NCBI GenBank assembly: GCA_029834535.1
Contig: JAQMWT010000637.1
Span: 1 to 37,538, forward strand
Direction: 5' to 3'
DNA from: Chrysophaeum taylorii
Taxonomy: Eukaryota; Sar; Pelagophyceae; Pelagomonadales; Pelagomonadaceae
DNA: 37,538 nt
Position numbers and translations under genes: made by a program. Positions 1-10,023 of the stretch are shown here, one piece after another (position 1 is the first letter of the stretch; every line of letters starts with the position of its first letter). The notes under the pieces are model-generated. The model saw only the letters and a program-made list of their open reading frames with translations. It was not told the origin of the DNA and searched no databases.

Positions 1-2049
1 TCTGGGGGGGGGAGAATCCTACTGGTCCTCTACAGAGTTTATCACCCAGGTCTTACATACCGACCCTCTATCCATATCCAACTGAAATCTCTGCCCCTAC
101 TACTCCTACTGACGCTGTTTTCCGCTTATCCCGAAGTTGCGCACACTGCCCTCGCCATCGCCGCAACGTCGCTAAACTAGAATTCACCAGCCATTGTTGG
201 TCCTGACGAATGTAAGGTCCAAGAAGCGGACGTTTCCATTGACGAATATAAACTTAAGTGCCTCCCACGGTTTGTCGCCTGAAAACAGGCACGCCTACCT
301 CAAGGCCATCGCCAAGGAACTCAACGACATTATACGCTTCGGCTGCTTCAAACTTTCCTTACCCGACGGTGTCTCTCGTCCTATTGACAGCAAGATGGTC
401 CTGAAGATTAAAACAGACTCTGCAGGCAAATACGTTAAGCACAAGGCTCGCCTCGTCCTACGTGGCTTCGTAGCATCTCTTGGCGCCGATTTCTTTGGTA
501 CCTTCAGCCCCATGGCCACCATGACCGCAATCCGGGTACTACTAGCTATCGCAGCATACAAGCAAATGCCTGTCTACCATGCAGACGTCCCGAACGCCTT
601 CGTTCAGTCTGACATCGATGCCAATGTATATGTTCAGTTACCAGACGGCATCAGGCTTATCGACCCCGATGACGCTAAGTACAAGGGCCGACGTCTACCG
701 AAACTGCTGAAGTCACTTTATGAACTTGGGCAAACACCATCCCATTGGAACAAAGAGATAGACGGTTTCTTCCGTAGCCTTGGCTACAAACGCCTGCATT
801 CGGACTCTTGCCTATATGCTCGAGTATCCGCACATGCCAAGTTCGTCGTATGCAGTCTGTCTGTAGACGACATTGTTATTGTGTCCAATGACGACCCACT
901 TCGTACTGAATTACAGGATGCCCTCCGCAAACGGTATGCTGTAGAGCAGTTTGAACCTGTCCATACCCTCCTAGGCATGCGTGTGTGTCGCACATCTGAC
1001 GGCTCCATTTCTCTGGATGTGCAAGCCAAGCTGGATGAACTCTTCGCTGATCACCCTGTCTTGCAGCAACTGACCCCGCTTAAATATCCTATGTCATCGT
1101 CCTTCAAGTATAGAGATGGCACTCCCAGCACTGAAACAGAGTTGTACATCAATTCGCACTTTGCCACCCTCCTTGGCAAGCTGGTGTTCATGCAAGTTGC
1201 CTGCAGACCTGACTTCTCGCAAGCCTTGGGCAGATGTTCGCGTGGTATGCATGCACCCACATATGTTCACGTCCAAATGCTAGAGCATTTGCTTCGCTAC
1301 CTCAAGAAGCCGGAAAACCGCTCACTTCGCCTCTGGTTTCACCCTAAAGGTAATGCCATTGAAGCTCACCTTCGCACTGTCTCCGCTAATCGAATTGATC
1401 TATCCACTGTGGTCGACTACCAACCACAGGATGTATCTACTGGACAGTTTGACCCCTTAGTTGCATGGTTGACGCTGACAATGCCCGTTCCTTAGCACAG
1501 GAAGATAAGAAATCTACCACCGGGTTTGTCTTCTATCTTTTCAACTGCCTTATTGGTTGGAAAAGCAAACTTCAACCGATTGTCTCCTGCTCAACTCACG
1601 AAGCTGAGTTGATTGCCCTCAGTATTTGTGCTGATGAAGCTGTTTGGCTACGCAGGCTGTTGTTGGAACTCTCCTTTGTCGTCAACCCCACCTTCTACGT
1701 CAACAATGCTAATGGTGAGAACACCGCTGACCCTGTTGACTGCGATGACAATGACAACCCAATTGCTGAAGATATGCGCTTCATCAGAAGCCTACCTCTC
1801 TTGTCTGACAATGCTGCCGCTGTTCACACCTCTAATAACCCAGATGGGTCCTCTCGATCCAAGGCACTGTCGTCCAGATGGTTTAAGATTCGTGAGTACA
1901 TGTCGCTTCAGAAAATACGAGTCCATCATGTTCCCGGCAAGCTAAACGTGGCGGATGGTTTTACAAAGCCACTTGCTGCTGAGTTCTCCACCTTTCGCTC
2001 TCTACTCGGCATGCATCCTGCCTCTGACGACAATCCTTTACAGGACTGA
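1..2049 (+). pseudogene. Ty1/copia pol fragment (family A, copy 1): linker, reverse transcriptase, RNase H
   Basis: The window opens inside the integrase-RT linker of a copia polyprotein. The RT domain (about 230-1400) shows an HKARLVLRG block, the motif A region HADVPNAFVQ, and SVDD in place of the usual YVDD. RNase H follows at 1465-2049 with the acidic set seen in DAD, HEAEL and LSDN, and ends in a typical ADGFTKPLA tail. The RT frame stops at 1495, while RNase H lies in the frame starting at 1465, so a one-base shift separates the domains just before DAD. In the 'LYGLKQ'-type motif this copy reads LYELGQ, which looks degenerate. There is no genuine ATG for RT, because the integrase part lies outside the window. 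The RT-RH part is about 97-98% identical to 23656-25489. It would copy element RNA into cDNA inside virus-like particles, but the frameshift suggests it is dead. Confidence 0.93.
161..180 (+). repeat. 20-bp direct repeat upstream of RT-A (partner at 2069-2088)
   Basis: CCGCAACGTCGCTAAACTAG occurs here, and again with one change at 2069-2088, just past the RNase H stop. The second family A copy has the same pair at 23232-23250 and 25509-25528. The repeats bracket the RT-RNase H module. Confidence 0.7.
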
Positions 2050-2068
2050 AGATGCCTAACCCTAGTGA

Positions 2069-2088
2069 CCGCAACGTCGTTAAACTAG
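2069..2088 (+). repeat. 20-bp direct repeat downstream of RNase H-A
   Basis: Partner of 161-180, lying in the 106-bp spacer between the RNase H stop (2049) and the next ATG (2156). That spacer is too short for a normal LTR. Confidence 0.7.
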
Positions 2089-2155
2089 CAAACTAGCCCT
2101 CGCCCTATCTTCTTTTGCCACATTTTTTTTTGTACGTGTCGTGTGAGTGTCGCTC

Positions 2156-4141
2156 ATGTCTTTTTCTTGGCACTCCCGTGGCCGTGGCCGTGGCCGTGGC
2201 ATCTCTCCAGTCGTTCGAAGGACAATTCCACGTTCGCTTTTCACGGCCGAGCCTTCTCCCAAGTTGTTTCAAAAGCGACAACCCATAACCACAGTCACTC
2301 CTACTACCTCCCAGGCTGCTACTGTCTCACCGACACCAGCTGAACCTGTTATACTACAATCCCTAACACTCCAGGATGGCCTCAACATGGATTTTGCCCT
2401 GATTGAACGAGGATTCTCTCTTTCTGAGAGCTTCCGTACTCCTGCTACGCCCTTTCTCTCTTCTGCTAAGCGAGCGGAAATCTCTACGGCACTCAACTCG
2501 ATATATGAATATGCTGACTCTTTACTGTTTGTGGAACTAACGACATTCATATCCATGCGCCTACCCATTACTACATTTTGGTAAGCTGCTCCTGCTATTA
2601 CTTCTATTGGCTGCTACAGAGGCACCAAACGTGAACGTTTCATCCTGTCATCCTACTGTACGCAATGCCTCAACGATTTGGGGCAGACTACATTTCTTGC
2701 TTCCACCGCATATAATTCGAAGTCACAAGCACCTAGTGAACTCCCCACTGAAGTGCTGAGTCACCTCAACACAGATGACCACAAGAAGAATGGTCACATC
2801 CCCATCTCAACTATCACCACTAACATTTGTTGTGCTTGTCACAACACTGATCAGGCGCCCATACAACCTAACGTATGTGCACGTAATGCTACTTCCTTCC
2901 AACCCTCCTGTGATGGGTGCTCAGCTGGTCATATACGCGCAACCATCATACGCACGTATCATTTGCCAAAGGAGCTACATACTCTCTTGACTAGCAGTCT
3001 AACGCAACATTCGTCACTTGCTCATTTAGTCTTATCAGTAACCGATGCAGCCACAGACTCCACTACTCAATTACCATTGGCACTGGATCTTCGGCTTATT
3101 ACTCAGATGCACCTGGAGCATCTTAACTTTCTTGTAACGCTCGAGCGAACACAAGCTCGTAAAACTCAGGCTATGTTCAAGCCCACCAAATACCACCATG
3201 CGATTCATACTGTTATCCAATCGTGGGTACAACACCTTGACGACTACGTATCATCCTCAGACGATACAAAGCCGCCATCACTCTTGGATGTAATGTTCGG
3301 CCCCACCTATACTCCGGCCGAACGTCAAGACTTTCTGCACTTCCTAAACACGAAATACCCCCTACTTGCACAGCATATGTTGACCGAAACGTCATTTAAC
3401 TACTCACTTCCCTCATCAGAATCTACTCTGGAAATGTCTTCGCCATCGACACACCCTGCTCCTTCTGCCTCGCCTGATGATGTCGATGCATTGCGTCAAC
3501 AAGTCGAACAACTCCAGGAAACTCTTCGCCTATATATTCGCAAGGTCAACACCCTCAGCGCTGAGAATCTATCTCTGCGCACAGATCTACAGGCTGCCAT
3601 TACTTCAATTACCTCCCTGGAAAACCGGGTCTTCCCTCCTACAGCCAATGCACACGTGTTGCTTGTAACACTGTTCAAGATCACAGAGCTACTGTCTCGC
3701 TTAACGCCAACAGCTCATGACCAATATGCCGCCAACCATTCCTCCCCGGACGATCACCTCCATCGTCTGCGTGATAATTTGCTCTCGTGTATTCAAAGCA
3801 TTCCCTTCGCATGTGAATCGGAAGACCCTTCTATCCTCTCGGATCCGTTCGCTGAGTCCAACTTTTTGGAAAACCACCTGGACACCCTAAAACTTGACTC
3901 ACTAGTGCCATCCCTACTGAATGCTTTACTTGCACTCACGTTTCGTATGGTACCACACCATTCTGCTATTGGCATTCACCACCCGACAGCAGAAGCTGAC
4001 GAAGACGATACCGATACTCTCGAACCAGTAACGTCCACCACCTCAGATAGCTTTAACACACTGTCTGCCGTACCTGTGTTTCGTAATGCTCTGTTCAAAA
4101 GCGTCAAGTCGACTCTCAGCTCCACCAAGTCCAAGCCCTAA
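2156..4141 (+). pseudogene. Third ORF downstream of copia-A pol (structural/Gag- or env-position protein, function unknown)
   Basis: One frame of about 660 codons starts at ATG 2156 and is broken by a single TAA at 2582-2584. The degraded second copy has a glutamate codon at the equivalent place. The N-terminus carries an RGRGRGRG run. The middle has several CxxC pairs (CTQC, CCAC, CDGC) that could bind zinc. Around 3480-3640 there is a probable coiled coil (DALRQQVEQLQETLRLYI and following heptads), and the C-terminus is acidic and then Ser/Lys-rich. I do not recognise the family. Three related copies occur in this window (here, 4607-5577 and 25580-27130), so it is a retroelement protein. 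It lies 106 bp after RNase H in the same orientation and is followed by a purine tract. It could be Gag in an unusual position or an env-position accessory protein. Confidence 0.65.
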
Positions 4142-4540
4142 GACACCCTGCTATACTCTTGATGCTTTTTATGTGACCTCTGCGACCATCAAGACTGTAT
4201 TCTCCTTCCTTTCCTTTTTTTCTTCATCATCATCTTTCTCAAGAGATGCTCTACAGTCGCACCTTGCGCTTAAGACATCTCGAGGGGGTGCAGAGCAATC
4301 TGCTGCCTCTCACCCTTATCCGTCCGTTTAGAACGTGATCTCTTCCTTACCCTTCTTCTTCCTTTCTACACAATCTAATAGTCCTCTGATTTGTGCCTAC
4401 GCTCATCATCATGGTCTAGCGCGTCCCGAGGTATCTAGCACTGTACACTTTACCTTTCTCGTGTAGTTCTAGATGCCGCCTGTCGTGTTCTGAGGATATA
4501 GGGAACACACCTTTTCATTCCCCGAATTAACTACTTCCAG
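4142..4540 (+). other. Noncoding, pyrimidine-rich segment with possible polypurine tract and LTR start
   Basis: There is no convincing gene. GAGGGGG at 4282-4288 is followed directly by TG, which is the layout of a polypurine tract abutting a 3' LTR. The same GAGGGGG-TG arrangement occurs at 27260-27268, and GAGGGGG-TC at 5688-5696, each time about 110-140 bp after an ORF3-like sequence. The LTR ends could not be fixed. Confidence 0.4.
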
Positions 4541-4606
4541 ACGTTCACGATGAGGCGGGATGGTTTCCCAGGTGACTTACCACTGCTTGCTAAATGCTCT
4601 GCAGTT
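4541..4606 (+). pseudogene. Short copia-B-like pre-integrase fragment
   Basis: Nearly identical to 27528-27593 (a peptide like GDLPLLA). The match stops abruptly at about 4606, where sequence related to the ORF3 C-terminal half begins. This marks a recombination or insertion breakpoint. Confidence 0.6.
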
Positions 4607-5577
4607 ACAGTCTGTTGAAGATAAAGTATGTGTAGTGTCCAACCCGGATGAGCTTCTTACTGTGCTTGTCGAACGCTTCGTTAATGATGTTTCCCACCAA
4701 TGTGACACAATCTCTTCCGAGACGTTACCGCCAATACTTAATTATTTTCGTCAGCTATCACTTGTCCAGAAAACTGCCTTTTAAAATGTGCTAATCCAGG
4801 TTGGCTACCCTTCGGACATAATTGATGTCTTTTCAGATGATACGTCTTCTTAAGATGTTTCACCACCGCCGATCGACAATCCACCCGCTGAACCCACACC
4901 AGATAAAGCTAACGACAATATGGCTGAATCTTTACACCAATTAAAAGAAGAGGTTCGGTCTTTATCCTTACGTCTCACTAATACCGAACTGCAATTGATG
5001 GCGCGAGATCAACAACTATCGCTTGCACCAACATCTCTCACACAGATGCAAGAGACTTACGAAAATTTAAACACTCAAGTAATTGAGAACATCAACCATG
5101 TCTCTGTTAGACAACATCTCGTCAAGTCTTCAGATGCATCAGGACACCATAGTCCCGTCCTCTGCTGTATTTGTCCATATCATTTCTCGGTCGCTTATCT
5201 CATCTATTGGACAGCTCCCTCCAGATACGTATAATGAGGCACAGCAAGTTCAAATCGACGCAGCAGCTCATCACCTCCACACAGCTATGTCTGATGCAAA
5301 TGATCGTGTTATTCCTGCATTGGATCTACACGCTCCTACTCCCGACTCTGCTATGTCTTTCCTTTCATCTGTCATATCACCCTTGGTTACCTTGAGTGAT
5401 GCAATGACTACGCACAATACTAACACTACTAACGACCCACCATCAGATGTTCATGATTCACCTTCTCCAGAGTTAAAGGAACTGGATGATAATAGCGAAC
5501 ACGAATTGGACCATACATCTGACGTGGATACTGATACAGCTTCTTTGCGTAACATTACAACACGCTCGACATCATAA
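4607..5577 (+). pseudogene. C-terminal half of a divergent ORF3 relative
   Basis: Degenerate coding sequence is spread over at least two frames (4920-5234 and 5083-5577), with stops before 4920. It resembles the C-terminal half of the ORF at 2156-4141 in layout: a Pro-rich stretch, then a coiled-coil-like helix (SLHQLKEEVRSLSLRL), then a helical region, then an Asp/Glu/Ser/Thr-rich tail. The resemblance is in architecture more than close identity, so homology is inferred. It joins a copia-B fragment at 4606, making a chimera. Confidence 0.45.
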
Positions 5578-5996
5578 TTAATTTGTCCTGTTCTGTTGTT
5601 GTTTGTTCCATTGTCCATTGTTGTCATGTATATTGCACAAGTTCCGCCTCAAGAGCGTCTGAAATGCATAAACTGTTTCCACACGTTGAGGGGGTCCAGA
5701 GAGCTACACTATTATGTGTGCGACACTGGAACATTTTCACACCTATCTCTACACGAGGGTTTTCTCTCCGTAATGCGGCTTTCCCTCTTTCTTCCTTTTC
5801 CTTACCCCTTCCGCCCCTTTTCTTTCACGACTATGAAGAGCCCAGTCTGAAGCTCTTTTCCAATATGGAGTAGGCCTCCAGGTGCGTACCGTCGGGTACG
5901 GGGTTTTCTGTTTAATTAACAGAGACTTCGTTCCCCGTTGTCAGTGTAAACGTTTCTATGGGACCTAATGTCCGTAAGGAGTTAGGGCCTAAATCC
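5578..5996. other. Noncoding region, LTR-like tail of the preceding element
   Basis: Pyrimidine-rich sequence with a GAGGGGG tract at 5688-5694. Near 5885-5955 there is a G/C-rich stretch (GTACCGTCGGGTAC can fold into a short hairpin) followed by TTAATTAA. No gene is recognised. Confidence 0.4.
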
Positions 5997-6042
5997 CTAC
6001 CTTGTGTAGTAGCATGTGACAAGCGGAATGGTCTGTACACGC

Positions 6043-8057
6043 CTAAGACTGCACGCAGTCTCTACCATGTACCCGGAGAGGGTCAAATCTCTCCAACACA
6101 GGGGAATCTGTGCCATCTTCATTATCTTCGTTGGGTAGATTATTGGGGAGCTCAGAGTGCGAGGAAGTTTCCCGAGCTTGACGACGAACGATAGCATTAT
6201 GAGCTTTAACATTTATGTGCTGCAATAGCGGCCGAGGGATGTTATCGATTTTATCATCTTTAATGGACAGAAAAGTGTGGAATATTTTCTCTGTATCAGC
6301 AGTCCCCCTCTGCTCCGCATCACTGGGGGATGCTTCAGGAGCAGATGTTTCAGGTTGATACTTTTCTTCTGAAACAAGAGCTTCCTTATCGGCTTCTAAG
6401 AGGTTCACAATGGTATTGGACATAGTATCAACTCGAGATAAGTAGAGATGAACTTGGGTGGCTTCATCAGGATCTAAGGACTGTGTCGAAGCTTGAGAAG
6501 CGGTTGTCCAGAGGGTACTCAGTAAGCTTTTCATTTCCTCCTGTACCATTTTAGAGTCGGTAGAGGGGTTGGGATTCGCTTCCTGTAATTTACCAAACAG
6601 GTGGCGAAGACGATCAACTTGATAAGTAGCCCGGTCCATAAGAGACATATTAGAACGTGCATTACGGTTAGAGGAGGGTGAGTAGACAGGACGATCGAAG
6701 CTGGTACCTTTGACGTTATAATTTGAAGGTGGACGATAGTACGACGTGTCACGGGGTGAGATTGTCGATGCTTTATCTTTTGCATTACGAAGCTTACGAG
6801 CGTTGAAGCCAGACTGTCCAGCTACAGTAGCGAACAACGAGTAAGCGTTGTTTAGAGCGTCGTGGGATTGATGAATAGTATCCATAAATAATACATTAGG
6901 TGGCTTGGTAGCGGTAGTACCAGGGATGTAAGGGATCCAGGAAGCGGGTTTATCCAAGCGTCGGTTAGAGGAAAACTTTGTTTCATTGTATATATTTAAC
7001 AAGAACTCCAATAACGGACGAACGTCGTTAGGATCAACGAGCTTTAACAATTCAGGATCGTGAATCGAGTTGTTCCCAGAGCGTGTCTCGTAGAGTTTAC
7101 ACTATTCCAATAAAGATTGAGAATAGCGCTCGTGATCCGAGGGATTAGCATATATGCGGTAGATCTCCTCGTGAGCTTTAAGAGTGATCATGGAGTTATT
7201 AAATTGGATTGATGCTTCATCATTACTTAATTGCTTTGCCTGAGATTGGAAAGCAAGGAGCTGTTCGACAAATACATGGGCATCCCAATTAACATTTAAA
7301 GACATTCGATTAAAACGAGATTCAAGCTCAGTAACATCTGTACAAGACACTGTCTCATAGTAATGGTAAGCTAAAAGCTTTACTGCACGTAGTTTATTAG
7401 GATGTGCAGTAAGTGCACATATCTTCTTTAATTGAGGCCACATAGCGAGTGCGGGTTTGTCTTGTGATTCCAGATTAAAAAATGTGTACAAGAAACCAGC
7501 ATAAGTTTCGCAGTGTTTGATCCAGTCGGTAATAGAGAGACCTGTAAAGGATAAGTTAGTTAGAGATGAATCATACACAATTGATTTAGGGAATCGGGTA
7601 TCTAATAGAGTGAGGACACGTTCAACATCCTCATTTAATTCGGGACGAACGAGATTGTATGACTCTTGGTAATAAAGTCGTTCGAGATTATTACGGACAT
7701 CAACTGTTAGTTGATGTGATGAGTTGACGTGCCAAGTTTTAAATAATCAGGCAGGGCGTCTTCATCAGGTAAGTTTAAATCGTTTACTTGTTCAGCTTTC
7801 CATTGAGCGAAGATGATATCAACTTCATGTTCAAGAAGTTGGTTATACTCCGGTGCATTCCGGGTGTAAGCTTCATATGAATCGAAGCAGAATAACGCGT
7901 CCGCGTATGGACTTGTCATATGCCTGCGAAGCACCTCAATTTGCAAGCTCACCTTGGTTGAGTTGTCTTGGAAACGCAATCCTACGTTAATCTTATCAAC
8001 GAGGATTTGTTCTTGTTTGTAGATATCCGTAGTGGATATTGGTTTTTGTTTTGACAT
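6043..8057 (-). pseudogene. Gag-like retroelement gene, broken by one frameshift and one stop
   Basis: It starts at ATG 8057 on the minus strand, preceded by a hairpin-forming leader. The first 116 codons end at 7707. The frame then shifts near 7710 and continues to a TAG at about 7099-7101. After that stop the same frame carries on to 6043. In total there are about 660 codons of helix-rich, low-cysteine protein. The middle part (ITDWIKHCETYAGFLYTFF, then a long helical region) resembles retroelement capsid domains in general character, but I see no zinc knuckle. The last third is hydrophilic and disordered, rich in Pro, Ser, Glu and Asp. It lies downstream of the methyltransferase-like ORF on the same strand. 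Gag identity is an inference from composition and context; another structural protein is possible. Confidence 0.45.
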
Positions 8058-8060
8058 AGT

Positions 8061-8104
8061 TGCGACCTATTAAGGAATAGGTTGTAGGATTGATAGACAT
8101 ATTC
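8061..8104 (-). other. Leader of the gag-like gene with short hairpin
   Basis: CCTATT and AATAGG flank a 4-nt loop about 15 bp upstream of the ATG. It may be part of an untranslated leader; no primer-binding site could be identified. Confidence 0.3.
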
Positions 8105-8151
8105 TAACTAACTAACTAACTTCAGACCTCTCCCGAGCATGGGAGCCAGGC
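8105..8151 (-). repeat. Short retroposon copy S6, severely 5'-truncated
   Basis: About 30 bp of the conserved 3' end (minus strand ends AGGTCTGAAGTTAG) plus an (AGTT)n tail. It matches the ends of the longer copies at 15556-15925 and 23286-23646, and is cut just after CCTGGCTCCC. Confidence 0.75.
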
Positions 8152-8660
8152 ACATGCGAATGAAGGGTTTCTCGAGTGCGGGTTCTATGTACAGTACGAT
8201 ATTTTAAGCGTGAGCTTATTTACAAGACCAAACAAATCAGCATGCTATTTAAGAACAGGATGACTTGACTACTCTTTGTTGACTGAAGAATGGATTAGTT
8301 ATCGAGCAGTCAGTCATTTGTTGGGAAATGGAAGTAAAAAACCGTACAAGTTTCCGCGGTTTGTATAGGAAAATTTGTAATTTTATTAGTTGTGCGAGTG
8401 CATGTGACCAGTGACCGACCCAACTCGGTCACAAGCCAATTTAACTGGTGGGCACATACCGTCACACAACAAATATGTACAGTAGACCACCGCCAAACAC
8501 ATTGTCGGACGGTGGGCAATGGAGCAAGCACGGAGTGGATTTTAGAGCCAAGTTTGCGGTCACTTCCACGAAGATACCATATATAGCGACTATGGGACAA
8601 GTGGTGATCTTCCAAAGCGAAGTGAGAGTCCTTGCAGTCGAAAGAATTGTCGGTGGCCTT
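8152..8660. other. Intergenic region between methyltransferase-like ORF and gag-like gene; candidate LTR
   Basis: No gene is recognised. A perfect 8-bp-stem hairpin (GTGACCGA/TCGGTCAC) lies at 8411-8432. An AT-rich segment lies near 8330-8400. The position, after one ORF and before a gag-like start on the same strand, would suit an LTR shared by tandem elements, but no TG...CA pair could be verified. Confidence 0.3.
8411..8432. other. Perfect hairpin
   Basis: An 8-bp inverted repeat, GTGACCGA and TCGGTCAC, around a 6-nt loop. Confidence 0.6.
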
Positions 8661-10022
8661 TTAGGTAAGGCAGCCAGGCTTCACAAGAGAGCATCTGGAC
8701 AAGAGCTTTTGTATGGCGGTGCCATAGGGGGCAGCGGAGCCAACTTGAGGGAGGGCTTGGATGATCCACAAGAAACCCATAAACGGCTCCAAATATACAG
8801 ATCTGTCTCTGTCGCGGGGGACTTTGGAGGCAGTAAACGTATACATGCTTCCAAACGCGTCAATGGAAGCATGATATTTGGTGGCGGAGTTTTCTATGGT
8901 GAGGTTGCCGTCAGTGTGGTGGCCACCCGTTAAGAAGTAGGTGTTGTGTGATGTTGATGAGGTTGTAAGTAGTAGCCTATGTGACGGTTGGTCAGTTTCG
9001 AAAACGGTTATGTAATAGGACACAGGAGTGGGTGAGTTAGTGTGCAATCTGGCAAACGAGTTATATAATATGGCGAAGGCCTTGACACGCAATGGATTAG
9101 TTGCATGTGGCAGTGGTTCCATGGAGGAGCGTTTGAAACACAGCGGATGATAAGTACATTCGGATTGAACAGAGTGCGTGCGTTGCTCGTGAGCCTGTTG
9201 AGAGTGAAGGCGGATAAATAGTAAATTGAGTGTTTCGAGGTCAGTCATGGTAAGCTGAACAGAACCTGTGCGAGAGTAAGGTGCAAAAGTTTTAAGAACG
9301 GGGACATGTGGTGGATCGGGGAACACCCGGACCCAGTCTTTGGCGATATCTTTAGATAGCCAAAGTCGTTTAGGGAAGGCTTGTATGTCATCCACGATCT
9401 TAAAGAAGGGGCGTGGGTGGTGGATAGGCCATGGGAGTATGTCGATTGGCCCAGTAGAATACCTGCGTGCGAGGCATATCCATCTTCCCCTAGATTGGTA
9501 GTCGCCACATAGGTAGGTCGGGAACCTGTCAACAACATCAACACAGTAACCGAGTGTGGAATGGATGAGATTGGCCACAGTTATGTGGTCTTGATGACAG
9601 TACTTGTGGGGTGGTGTCATCTCAACCAGTAGTACCAAGGGTTGGAGAAGTTTGATGACAGATAGCATGCTGTCGAAGAGGGAGTCGTCGAGCAGACTGT
9701 GTAGATTCCTGTTAGTGCATGGATGAGTTATCTCTATAATATCACAATAAAATTTGCGCCTTTCCTCTGGTGAAATTTGATGAAGATGGTTAATAAAGGC
9801 GGGCAAAGATTCAAATAATAATACTGTAGGAAAAGGGTGGCGTAACATGCGCACAAGCGTATCATCAGACTCAACAACAATTTTTACATTGACATGTAAG
9901 CCTAGGTCATTAGTGGCTTGAGACAGGACGCTGGGGTTGACAAACCAGAACAAACAAACATTACAGAGGGTTTGCGAAGATTGGGCTCTTGTGAGAGAAA
10001 CACTGGACGAGAAAGCATTCAT
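8661..10022 (-). CDS. C5 cytosine-DNA methyltransferase-like protein of a retroelement
   Basis: An uninterrupted 453-codon ORF with an ATG start. Motifs appear in the order of C5 methyltransferases. A Pro-Cys in CDIIEITHPC (residues 93-102) fits catalytic motif IV. VEM at 133-135, after a helix ending QPLVLL, fits the ENV motif VI. QSRGR at 176-180 fits motif VIII. EPFMGF at 412-417 fits motif IX, and QVGSAAPYGTAI at 426-437 fits the GNAVP motif X. The 230 residues between VIII and IX would be the target-recognition region. The SAM-binding FxGxG loop (motif I) is not conserved (FWFVNPS at 25-31), and the ENV Asn is Met, so activity is doubtful. The ATG overlaps the stop of an upstream ORF as ATGA. 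If active, it would methylate cytosine in DNA, possibly that of the element itself. I am confident of the fold family and unsure of activity. Confidence 0.75.
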   Translation of the reverse strand: MNAFSSSVSLTRAQSSQTLCNVCLFWFVNPSVLSQATNDLGLHVNVKIVVESDDTLVRMLRHPFPTVLLFESLPAFINHLHQISPEERRKFYCDIIEITHPCTNRNLHSLLDDSLFDSMLSVIKLLQPLVLLVEMTPPHKYCHQDHITVANLIHSTLGYCVDVVDRFPTYLCGDYQSRGRWICLARRYSTGPIDILPWPIHHPRPFFKIVDDIQAFPKRLWLSKDIAKDWVRVFPDPPHVPVLKTFAPYSRTGSVQLTMTDLETLNLLFIRLHSQQAHEQRTHSVQSECTYHPLCFKRSSMEPLPHATNPLRVKAFAILYNSFARLHTNSPTPVSYYITVFETDQPSHRLLLTTSSTSHNTYFLTGGHHTDGNLTIENSATKYHASIDAFGSMYTFTASKVPRDRDRSVYLEPFMGFLWIIQALPQVGSAAPYGTAIQKLLSRCSLVKPGCLT

Positions 10023-10023
10023 G

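Noticed and set aside
8105..8120. (TAAC)n/(AGTT)n runs as telomeric repeats
   Set aside because: They are always joined to the same 3' body (AGGTCTGAAG) and behave as retroposon tails with flanking duplications.
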